Shown here one piece after another: positions 1-4,478 of a stretch of 5,340 bases of DNA. The notes under the pieces were generated by a model, which was not told the DNA's origin, did no database searches, and saw only the letters and a list, made by a program, of their open reading frames with translations. Numbering within the stretch: the first letter of the stretch is position 1; each line of letters opens with the position of its first letter. Location: contig JAGVEG010000112.1 in NCBI GenBank assembly GCA_020058355.1, positions 1 through 5,340 on the forward strand, written 5' to 3'. A program made the translations under genes and the position numbers. Source of the stretch: Candidatus Berkelbacteria bacterium (lineage in GTDB: Bacteria > Patescibacteriota > UBA1384 > CAILIB01).

Positions 1-1
1 A

Positions 2-358
2 CCCTCACTTCCTCTAGTACAGGAACTTGCTGATAAGGGCGTTTTCTTCACCCTCCCCGCCGGCACTTCTGTTCAGAAAGAAGCTGCTTCGTATGTGATC
101 CGTTTTGAAAAGAAACAACTTCTCACTGTCACCTTTGATCCTACATCAATTGATACCGCACGCAGTCAAGAACCCTGGACTACCGCGCGCCCGGTTGCTG
201 TCGGCACTCGTAGCGGCCTCAGCGCCATCACCAATGAGGGTGAGCTCTACCTTGTACCCGTTGCTAGCGGCACAGTCCGCCTCCAGCTCCCTACAACCGT
301 TCTTGCCGCCGAGCAGACTGCCTTTACCGAGCTTCTTGCCAGTCTTGATATTCGCTAA
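2..358 (+). CDS. 3' end of an unrecognised gene, probable soluble exported-type domain (5' partial)
   Basis: An open frame runs from the left edge of the window to TAA at 356-358 with no internal stop, giving 118 C-terminal residues; the true start lies outside the window. A GTG at 95 could start translation, but the frame is open and protein-like upstream of it, so I treat the gene as truncated by the window edge. I do not recognise the family. The segment begins with a strand-like stretch (GVFFTLPAGTSV), continues with alternating hydrophobic and polar residues, and ends in an amphipathic helix (TAFTELLASLDIR). That layout resembles small beta-rich domains of bacterial lipoproteins whose last helix reads like 'ILSSFKF', but this is only a resemblance. 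It has no membrane segment in the visible part. Its stop overlaps the start of the pilin-like gene (TAATG), so the two are probably co-translated and may share a role at the cell surface. Confidence 0.7.
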   Translation, partial: PSLPLVQELADKGVFFTLPAGTSVQKEAASYVIRFEKKQLLTVTFDPTSIDTARSQEPWTTARPVAVGTRSGLSAITNEGELYLVPVASGTVRLQLPTTVLAAEQTAFTELLASLDIR

Positions 359-699
359 TGACTCCGTTACTTCTTGCTCAAACAAGTACCCTGGTGACAC
401 CTGCGGTACGTAATCCCTTTGAACCATTCTCAGGGGATAACACGCAGGAACTGGTGCAAAATGCCTTCGAGCCCATCTTCGAAGCCCTCACTGTGTTAAT
501 TGGCGCATGTGCCGTAATATTCCTTATCTATAACGGCCTTCGCTATATCTCCTCCGCAGGTGACCCTGCAAAGGCAAAAACCGCCAAAGCCGGTGTTGTC
601 TATGCCCTTATCGGCGTATTTATTGCCACTACAGCCTACCTTATTCTCTCAATCGGCATCTTCGGCAGCCAGTTCCTCGCTACAACATTTAGTAAATAG
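358..699 (+). CDS. T4SS-pilin-like two-helix membrane protein (TrbC/VirB2-like)
   Basis: A 113-residue protein with two predicted membrane helices (about residues 44-60 and 79-104) joined by a short basic loop containing GLRYISSAGDP and KAKTAKAG. This helix, 'GLRY.SAGDP..KAK.AK', helix arrangement is the hallmark of the small pilin-like proteins (T4SS_pilin family, related in shape to VirB2/TrbC) that are widespread in Patescibacteria. Family members are thought to be subunits of a surface or secretion structure, but the function in these bacteria is not established. The ATG at 358 is the only possible start: an in-frame TGA lies at 346-348 and the codons between are TAT, TCG and CTA. The N-terminus before the first helix is therefore only about 43 residues, and MTPLLLAQTS is a very short hydrophobic leader without a positive charge. 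The start overlaps the upstream stop by one base and no Shine-Dalgarno precedes it, so translational coupling is likely. Confidence 0.8.
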   Translation: MTPLLLAQTSTLVTPAVRNPFEPFSGDNTQELVQNAFEPIFEALTVLIGACAVIFLIYNGLRYISSAGDPAKAKTAKAGVVYALIGVFIATTAYLILSIGIFGSQFLATTFSK

Positions 700-707
700 C
701 GATCTTT

Positions 708-716
708 TGGTAGAAT
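708..716 (+). promoter_or_regulatory. Candidate extended -10 promoter for the CAU tRNA
   Basis: TGG followed by TAGAAT (711-716) fits an extended -10 element: TG, one spacer base, then a hexamer with 5 of 6 consensus matches. The -35 position (688-693, TTTAGT) is weak, as is usual for extended -10 promoters. It lies just after the pilin stop. Transcription from here would give the tRNA a leader of about 125 nt that includes the 14-bp stem at 772-837. No terminator separates the pilin gene from this point, so read-through is an alternative. Confidence 0.3.
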
Positions 717-771
717 ACCCTTGTAGTAATCAGTACTTTTTGATTATCTACCTTTGCTAACGAGTGATTGT

Positions 772-837
772 TGAAATGATATCTCCTCCGCAGGACTCGA
801 AAGAGATAACGCTCCGAGGACCAGAGATGTCATTTCA
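772..837 (+). other. Inverted repeat: 14-bp stem upstream of the CAU tRNA
   Basis: Bases 772-785 pair with 824-837 along 14 consecutive positions. Thirteen are Watson-Crick and one (780 with 829) is a U-G pair when transcribed from the plus strand. The 38-nt interior can form two adjacent small hairpins: TCCT/AGGA with a CCGC loop (784-795, competing with the last two pairs of the main stem) and CTC/GAG closed by a GAAA tetraloop (796-805). The right arm ends 11 bases before the first base of the tRNA. The rest of the gene-free stretch 700-848 shows no protein gene; a weak AT-rich TAATCA/TGATTA hairpin (727-746) has no U-tract and is not a terminator. The 772-837 element could be a structured 5' leader of the tRNA precursor, a processing signal, or a small RNA. 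I do not recognise it as a known riboswitch, SRP RNA or 6S RNA. Confidence 0.5.
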
Positions 838-848
838 TAAAATCACGA

Positions 849-923
849 GGCCGGGTAGCTCAGAGGTAGAGCAGGAGACTCATAAGCTTCTGGTCGCGGG
901 TTCGAGTCCCGCCCCTGCCACCA
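849..923 (+). tRNA. tRNA with anticodon CAU (elongator Met or Ile2), CCA encoded
   Basis: A 75-nt cloverleaf is visible. The acceptor strands are 849-855 and 913-919. The D stem is GCTC/GAGC with a GGTA-containing loop. The anticodon loop CTCATAA gives CAU, and the T arm is GCGGG/CCCGC closing TTCGAGT. The discriminator A and CCA are encoded. C11:G24 in the D stem is the elongator type and differs from the initiator tRNA also present here. The anticodon alone cannot tell elongator Met from Ile2 (where TilS would convert C34 to lysidine). Two pairs are irregular: C4 faces U69 in the acceptor stem and A31 faces G39 in the anticodon stem. G28-U42 is a wobble pair. The rest of the fold is intact and it is followed by its own terminator, so I regard it as functional. 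Confidence 0.92.
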
Positions 924-927
924 TAAG

Positions 928-951
928 ACCACTGCACTGCAGTGGTTTTTT
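928..951 (+). terminator. Intrinsic terminator of the CAU tRNA
   Basis: An 8-bp perfect stem ACCACTGC/GCAGTGGT (928-935 with 939-946), a three-base loop ACT, and an uninterrupted run of six T (946-951). It begins four bases after the encoded CCA, so the tRNA appears to be a single-gene transcript ending here. Confidence 0.9.
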
Positions 952-984
952 GCTAGAGTATATAGAGAGTCGTAATTAGTACCA

Positions 985-1500
985 ATGAAAATCGCCATCT
1001 TTTCTGATTCCCACGATCGTTACGAAAACGTCGCCTGGGCACTAACTGACAGCCATGCACAGAGCGCCGAGGCTGCCTGCCACCTTGGTGACTATTGCTC
1101 GCCTCCGGTGGCAGTACCATTGGCTGCAAGCCCGATCCCTGTCTATGGAGTCTGGGGTAACTGTGATGGTGACAAACTTCTTATTGATCGCCGCCTCCGT
1201 GAAGCTGGTGCTGCGCATGTTGATATCGCCACAACAGACTTCCGTGAGCTTGAGCTCGGAGCTAAAAAAATCTTCCTCACCCACTATCCAGAGATTGCTC
1301 GTCTCGCAGCCTTGTCAGGACTTTATGACGCAGTATTCTTTGGTCACAATCACCTTTCTAGCTCAGAGACTATCCACTCTGCTAGTGGAAAGGAATGCCT
1401 TCTCGCAAACCCCGGTGAACTTGCTGGTACGCGTACTGGAACAGTCAGCTACGGCATCTACGACACCGAGGCCAACACCTTTGAGCTCGTCTGCAAATGA
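985..1500 (+). CDS. YfcE/MJ0936-type metallophosphoesterase
   Basis: A 171-residue protein, the normal size for the small YfcE/MJ0936-like calcineurin-type phosphodiesterases (Metallophos_2). All metal-site motifs are present in order: D8 and H10 (FSDSH), D36 (HLGD), N59 (WGNCD), H100 (THYP), then H121 and H123 (GHNH). The enzyme should bind two divalent metals and hydrolyse phosphodiester or phosphomonoester bonds in the cytoplasm. No signal peptide or membrane segment is seen, and the natural substrate of this group is generally unknown. The ATG at 985 is fixed by an in-frame TAA at 973-975 with no alternative start between. No Shine-Dalgarno is visible. A separate promoter is expected, because a terminator ends at 951; TGC-TAGAGT (951-959) is a weak extended -10 candidate. 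The gene ends in ATGA, overlapping the HD-domain gene by four bases, which implies an operon. Confidence 0.88.
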   Translation: MKIAIFSDSHDRYENVAWALTDSHAQSAEAACHLGDYCSPPVAVPLAASPIPVYGVWGNCDGDKLLIDRRLREAGAAHVDIATTDFRELELGAKKIFLTHYPEIARLAALSGLYDAVFFGHNHLSSSETIHSASGKECLLANPGELAGTRTGTVSYGIYDTEANTFELVCK

Positions 1501-2120
1501 CCAACTTCACTACTCTCTTCCGCCTTCTGCAACTGACCCGCGCTCAGGTGCAGTACGGCTACGTACTTGCGGAGATTCCTAAGGCAAATCTCAGCGACCT
1601 CGCACAGCACCACTACCTGGTAACCATGAATGCCTGGTGCCTTGGCCGTCACCTCAAGCAGCAGGGAATTGCCATTGATACCGAGAAGTTGCTTGAGATC
1701 AGCCTAATCCATGATCTTGGCGAGCTTTTTGGTGGCGACATTTCCATGCCCTACGCCATGGCAAACCCTGCCGCCCGCACGCTTGCCAAGGAATTTGAAG
1801 CGGAAAATCATCGCTATATTGCCCGCTTTTTTGGGGATCAATCAGAGTACTTTGCCGAACTCACCGAGCACGCTCGCCAACCCCAAACCCTCGAAGCCGT
1901 GGTTGCAAAGATCGCCGACTACGTTGAGGTGACCCACTACAAGCTCTACATACACTGCCTTACCCCCGGGGATGTCACCATGGTCACGAAGCAGCTCATC
2001 ACGATGTGCCAGAAGCTCGAGGACACAGCTGCCGGCACCCTCCTGGAGCAGTTCATTGCGGAGTGGTCTGCAAGCCTGGCCGATGGCAAGCTGCCCGAGA
2101 TTTTTGAAGGATCGAAATGA
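1497..2120 (+). CDS. HD-domain phosphohydrolase, YfbR-type 5'-nucleotidase
   Basis: A 207-residue HD-superfamily protein (HD_3 group). The metal and catalytic residues of E. coli YfbR, a 5'-deoxynucleotidase acting on dNMPs, can be matched: R15, H38, H72-D73 in the IHDLGE motif, E76, D81 and D141 (KIADY). The spacing H-D-x2-E-x4-D and the distance to the last Asp are the same as I recall for YfbR (H68, D69, E72, D77, D137). The likely reaction is dephosphorylation of a (deoxy)nucleoside monophosphate in the cytoplasm, but substrate specificity cannot be read from sequence and related HD proteins act on other phosphates. The ATG at 1497 overlaps the TGA of the metallophosphoesterase gene; an in-frame TGA at 1482-1484 leaves no other start. 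Two adjacent, coupled metal-dependent phosphohydrolases suggest joint use in nucleotide or phosphate turnover. The gene ends with TGA, so UGA is a stop here. Confidence 0.87.
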   Translation: MTNFTTLFRLLQLTRAQVQYGYVLAEIPKANLSDLAQHHYLVTMNAWCLGRHLKQQGIAIDTEKLLEISLIHDLGELFGGDISMPYAMANPAARTLAKEFEAENHRYIARFFGDQSEYFAELTEHARQPQTLEAVVAKIADYVEVTHYKLYIHCLTPGDVTMVTKQLITMCQKLEDTAAGTLLEQFIAEWSASLADGKLPEIFEGSK

Positions 2121-2175
2121 CATATTCCCCGGGCACACGTCCGTGGTTTCATCTGAAGTAAAACCACCTCCCTCC

Positions 2176-2211
2176 AAGAAAATACCCTCATTCTCATGAG
2201 GGTATTTTCTT
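2176..2211. terminator. Symmetric terminator 1 of the convergent junction
   Basis: A perfect 15-bp stem (2176-2190 with 2197-2211) with a six-base loop. The arm starts AAGAAAAT and ends ATTTTCTT, so either strand gives a hairpin with a U-rich 3' side. It is the first terminator after the HD-domain gene, 55 bases past its stop, and the likely 3' end of the yfcE-like/HD operon. A 7-bp GTGGTTT/AAACCAC hairpin (2143-2167) just upstream has no T-tract on the plus strand. Confidence 0.85.
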
Positions 2212-2310
2212 CGTAGTCACTTCGCTCTTCCAAATAAAAAGAACCCCACAGGGGGTTCTTTTTGTTTCGTAGTCACTCCGCTACCAAATAAAAAATCCCC
2301 TACGGGGATT
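2210..2310. repeat. Tandem pair of diverged terminator modules
   Basis: Two units about 56 bases apart share the order: lead TTCGTAGTCACT, then (T/C)CGCT, then CCAAATAAAAA, then a C4/G4 hairpin. The lead occurs at 2210-2221 and 2266-2277. The hairpins that follow are terminators 2 and 3. The units differ in the short segment between CGCT and CCAAATAAAAA and in the hairpin loops. The repeat looks like a local duplication or a recurring terminator-linked intergenic element. Confidence 0.7.
2236..2263. terminator. Symmetric terminator 2
   Basis: A 12-bp stem AAAAAGAACCCC/GGGGTTCTTTTT (2236-2247 with 2252-2263) with a four-base loop. The five A on one side and five T on the other make it active in principle in both directions. 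It backs up terminator 1 for the plus-strand operon and terminator 3 for the minus-strand tRNA. Confidence 0.85.
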
Positions 2311-2328
2311 CTTTATTTGGTAGCGGGG
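2276..2328. repeat. 25-nt inverted repeat copying the tRNA-fMet 3' end and trailer
   Basis: The pairing of terminator 3 continues outward to 2276/2328: the total is 25 positions per arm with one mismatch and one G-U. The right arm includes the encoded CCA, the discriminator base and acceptor positions 66-72 down to about 67 of the initiator tRNA. The left arm therefore carries an inverted copy of CCGCTACCAAATAAA-like tRNA end and trailer sequence. Confidence 0.8.
2281..2323 (-). terminator. Terminator 3, for the initiator tRNA (bidirectional in shape)
   Basis: Twenty-base arms (2281-2300 with 2304-2323) around a three-base loop, with a single mismatch (2293 against 2311). Read on the minus strand it follows the tRNA directly: the CCCC/GGGG core is followed by ATTTTTTATTT, a good U-tract. 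On the plus strand the tract is interrupted (ATTCTTTATTT). The stem is longer than a terminator needs because its outer part contains the CCA end and last bases of the tRNA. Confidence 0.82.
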
Positions 2329-2394
2329 GTTAGATTTGAACTAACGACCTCCTGGTTATGAGCCAGACGAGCTACCAGGCTGCTCTACCCCGCT
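2318..2394 (-). tRNA. Initiator tRNA-fMet (CAU), CCA encoded
   Basis: A 77-nt cloverleaf on the minus strand, the same length as E. coli tRNA-fMet. It can be aligned base for base with that tRNA: D arm GAGC-AGCCTGGTA-GCTC, anticodon loop CTCATAA, variable AGGTC-like segment and TTCAAAT T loop. A11:U24 (purine:pyrimidine) in the D stem is diagnostic of initiators. CCA is encoded (2318-2320). Two features differ from the usual bacterial initiator. Position 1:72 is A:U rather than a mismatch, and the anticodon stem has U29:A41 followed by G30:C40 and G31:C39 rather than three G:C pairs. U27-G43 is a wobble. It is transcribed towards the HD operon and away from ftsH. Confidence 0.93.
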
Positions 2395-2406
2395 AGAGGT
2401 AAAAAT

Positions 2407-2426
2407 ATGTAAAGTAATCTTTACAT
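2407..2426. promoter_or_regulatory. 20-bp palindrome between tRNA-fMet and ftsH (possible operator)
   Basis: ATGTAAAG-TAAT-CTTTACAT: perfect 8-base arms around four bases. It starts 13 bases upstream of the tRNA 5' end and lies in the only space between two divergent genes. On the minus strand a TATTTT hexamer (2407-2402) is placed about seven bases before the tRNA start and could be its -10; the palindrome would then fill the -10/-35 spacer. The symmetry fits a dimeric repressor site, though a hairpin or chance AT-rich symmetry is possible. Confidence 0.4.
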
Positions 2427-2427
2427 T

Positions 2428-2465
2428 CACCACCGCTCCTGGCAGGATACATCTGTGGTGCTTTT
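2428..2465 (+). promoter_or_regulatory. Leader hairpin with short T-run upstream of ftsH (possible attenuator)
   Basis: CACCAC (2428-2433) pairs with GTGGTG (2455-2460), and inside it TCCT/AGGA (2437-2440 with 2444-2447) forms a second helix with a GGC loop. C then TTTT (2462-2465) follows. The form is that of a weak terminator or attenuator in the ftsH leader, 50 bases before the start codon. The internal loops and only four T make this uncertain. No convincing -35/-10 pair for ftsH was found in 2395-2515. Confidence 0.3.
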
Positions 2466-2515
2466 CCACGCTAACCCGTGAAGTACTCCCTGTCAACCCG
2501 TAGCCTCGAAATTGT

Positions 2516-4411
2516 ATGGCAGCATCCCCTGAAGAGCCCAAGCTTCCAAAGGAAGAGCGCGCTCGTCTCCAGCGCCAGATCCTCCAGAAGAACCTGTTAT
2601 GGTTCCTGGTTATGCTTACTGGCTTACTGATTATTACCTTTATGTCTCGTGGTCGCAGTACCACTACTGTTCGTGAGGTCACCATTTCAGAACTTGCTAC
2701 CGCTGTTGAAAACGGCCAGGTAACCAAGGTTACTGTCGAGAACGACACTAAGGTCAGTGCAGAGCTCAAGGATAACAGTGCCACTCTCACCGCAACCATG
2801 CGTGGGCGTGACCAACTTGCCGATTATGGCATCACCAAGGAAAAGAGTGCGATCAATATTGTCTACAAGACCGGCTGGGACACCTTCCTCAACGTCTTTA
2901 TTACGATTATTTCGCCGCTTATTTTCCTAGCAGCAATTTTCTTCATCTTCCGAGCAACTGCGGGTGCCAATATGCGCGCCATGACCTTTGGTAAAACCAA
3001 GGCCCGCAGCGCCGAGAACACAACGGTACGCTTCTCTGATGTTGCTGGACTCTCCGAGGCCAAGCAAGAGCTTGAAGAGGAGGTGGAGTTCCTCAAGAAC
3101 CCCCAGAAGTTCACCGAACTTGGTGCTGAGATTCCTAAGGGTGTCTTGCTTGTGGGTCCCCCTGGTACTGGTAAGACCCTCCTTGCCAAGGCAGTAGCAG
3201 GTGAGGCGGGCGTACCCTTCTTTTCTCTTTCAGCTTCTGAATTCGTTGAAATGTTCGTTGGTGTCGGTGCTAGCCGCGTGCGCGACCTCTTTGAGAAAGC
3301 AGCTGAGCAAAGTCCTTGTATCATCTTCATTGACGAACTTGATGCCATCGGTCGCCAGCGTGGCACTGGTGTTGGTGGCGGCCATGACGAGCGTGAGCAA
3401 ACCCTCAACGAAATCCTCGTACAGATGGATGGCTTCGCCGGTGATAAGGGAGTTATCGTGATGGCGGCAACAAACCGTCCCGACGTTCTCGACCCTGCCC
3501 TCCTGCGCCCCGGGCGTTTTGATCGCCGCGTTGTGGTCGACCTCCCTACCCGCAAAGAACGTGTTGAAGTACTGGCACTCTATGCAAAGAACAAGCCGAT
3601 TGCTGACGACGTCAGTATTGATGAAATCGCTGGCCGCACCCCCGGACTTGCTCCCGCTGATCTGAAAAACATCCTGAACGAAGCGGCGATCCTTACCGCT
3701 CGTCAGTCTGGAAAGAAGATCACCCGCCTGATCGTAAACAAGGCAGTAGAGCGTGTACTGGTTGGCCCTGAACGTAAGTCTCGCATCCTCTCGGAGGCAG
3801 AGCGTCGTGTAACTGCCATTCATGAAGCAGGTCACGCCATCGTCGGTCACGTCCTTGAGCATACCGATCCTGTTCATAAGGTATCTATCATCTCCCACGG
3901 TAACGCCCTTGGCCTTACCTGGACCATGCCTCGCGAAGATCAGCATCTGGTGAGCACTGGTAAATTCCATGATGAACTCGCCATGCTCCTTGGTGGCCGT
4001 CTTGCTGAACAGCTCGTGATTGGTGATATCACCACTGGCGCCAGTAATGACCTCCAGCGGGTTACCAGCATCGCCAAGCGCATGGTTACTGAGTACGGTA
4101 TGAGCAAGAAGCTCGGCCTGCGTACCTATGGCGAGCACCACGAGCAAGTCTTCCTAGGCCGCAGCATTAGCGAACAGCGCGATTACTCAGAGGCAATTGC
4201 CGAAGAAATCGATCGTGAAGTTTCAATCATTGTGAAAAATGCTGAAGAGGCGTGTCTTGAGACTCTCAAGAAGTACCGCCCAGCACTTGATGCCCTCACC
4301 GATCATCTTCTCGCAGAAGAGACGATTGAAGGCACCGAACTCCGTGAACTGCTTTCAAGCACTACCGGCATCGTGAAGGAGCACCCCGGCGATAACGTAC
4401 CAACGAGCTAG
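2516..4411 (+). CDS. ftsH: ATP-dependent zinc metalloprotease FtsH
   Basis: A 631-residue membrane-bound AAA+ protease of usual family length. A basic N-terminus (residues 11-26) precedes membrane helix 1 (about 27-44), an extracytoplasmic FtsH_ext domain (about 50-120) and helix 2 (about 123-146). The AAA domain has Walker A GPPGTGKT (214-221), the pore loop FVG (247-249), Walker [12 protein letters not shown] (269-279), sensor N320 and the RPGRFDR arginine fingers (331-337). The M41 peptidase domain has HEAGH (436-440) with D512 (GASNDL) as third zinc ligand. No key residue is missing. FtsH hexamers pull out and degrade misassembled membrane proteins and selected regulators. The ATG at 2516 is fixed by an in-frame TAG at 2501-2503 and has no Shine-Dalgarno. 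It is divergent from tRNA-fMet and probably transcribed from its own promoter; the next gene starts 67 bases downstream. Confidence 0.98.
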   Translation: MAASPEEPKLPKEERARLQRQILQKNLLWFLVMLTGLLIITFMSRGRSTTTVREVTISELATAVENGQVTKVTVENDTKVSAELKDNSATLTATMRGRDQLADYGITKEKSAINIVYKTGWDTFLNVFITIISPLIFLAAIFFIFRATAGANMRAMTFGKTKARSAENTTVRFSDVAGLSEAKQELEEEVEFLKNPQKFTELGAEIPKGVLLVGPPGTGKTLLAKAVAGEAGVPFFSLSASEFVEMFVGVGASRVRDLFEKAAEQSPCIIFIDELDAIGRQRGTGVGGGHDEREQTLNEILVQMDGFAGDKGVIVMAATNRPDVLDPALLRPGRFDRRVVVDLPTRKERVEVLALYAKNKPIADDVSIDEIAGRTPGLAPADLKNILNEAAILTARQSGKKITRLIVNKAVERVLVGPERKSRILSEAERRVTAIHEAGHAIVGHVLEHTDPVHKVSIISHGNALGLTWTMPREDQHLVSTGKFHDELAMLLGGRLAEQLVIGDITTGASNDLQRVTSIAKRMVTEYGMSKKLGLRTYGEHHEQVFLGRSISEQRDYSEAIAEEIDREVSIIVKNAEEACLETLKKYRPALDALTDHLLAEETIEGTELRELLSSTTGIVKEHPGDNVPTS

Positions 4412-4419
4412 GTCACGAG

Positions 4420-4452
4420 TATCACCGATATCTTGGTTTGATATTGGTGATA
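4420..4452 (+). other. 13-bp hairpin between ftsH and the murJ-like gene
   Basis: Bases 4420-4432 pair with 4440-4452 without interruption (one G-U pair), with a seven-base loop. It lies 8 bases after the ftsH stop. The 3' side is followed by TGAGCTGACTT, with no T-tract, so it is not a standard intrinsic terminator. It could stabilise the ftsH mRNA 3' end, be an RNase processing site within an ftsH-murJ transcript, or cause pausing. Confidence 0.55.
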
Positions 4453-4478
4453 TGAGCTGACTTAGCTAGTATGGTTAT

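Noticed and set aside
764..979. 71-codon plus-strand open frame with a PGSSEVEQ...SSPAPAT stretch
   Set aside because: It runs straight across the CAU tRNA and its terminator; that peptide pattern is the usual false translation of a tRNA.
1055..1582. 175-codon plus-strand open frame
   Set aside because: It is an out-of-frame shadow of the metallophosphoesterase and HD genes, Ser/Leu-rich with no motif.
2143..2167. GTGGTTT/AAACCAC hairpin after the HD gene
   Set aside because: It is a short 7-bp stem with an 11-base loop and no T-tract on the plus strand; terminator 1 just downstream is much stronger.
1946..2233. Minus-strand open frames overlapping the HD gene end and terminator 1
   Set aside because: They cross a strong terminator and a conserved gene, and show no protein-like features.
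2210..2323. CRISPR-like array
   Set aside because: There are only two diverged repeat units, each ending in a terminator hairpin, with no regular spacers or cas genes.
2276..2328. Integration (att) site at the tRNA-fMet 3' end
   Set aside because: The copy of the tRNA end is inverted and only three bases away, whereas att duplications are direct repeats flanking an element; no integrase or mobile genes are visible.
3230..4147. 305-codon open frame on the minus strand
   Set aside because: It is fully antisense to ftsH, whose frame is highly conserved; no family features were seen in the translation. The same applies to 2863-3555 minus.
4409..4452. Intrinsic terminator after ftsH
   Set aside because: The 13-bp stem lacks any T-tract on its 3' side, so I list it as a hairpin of unknown role.
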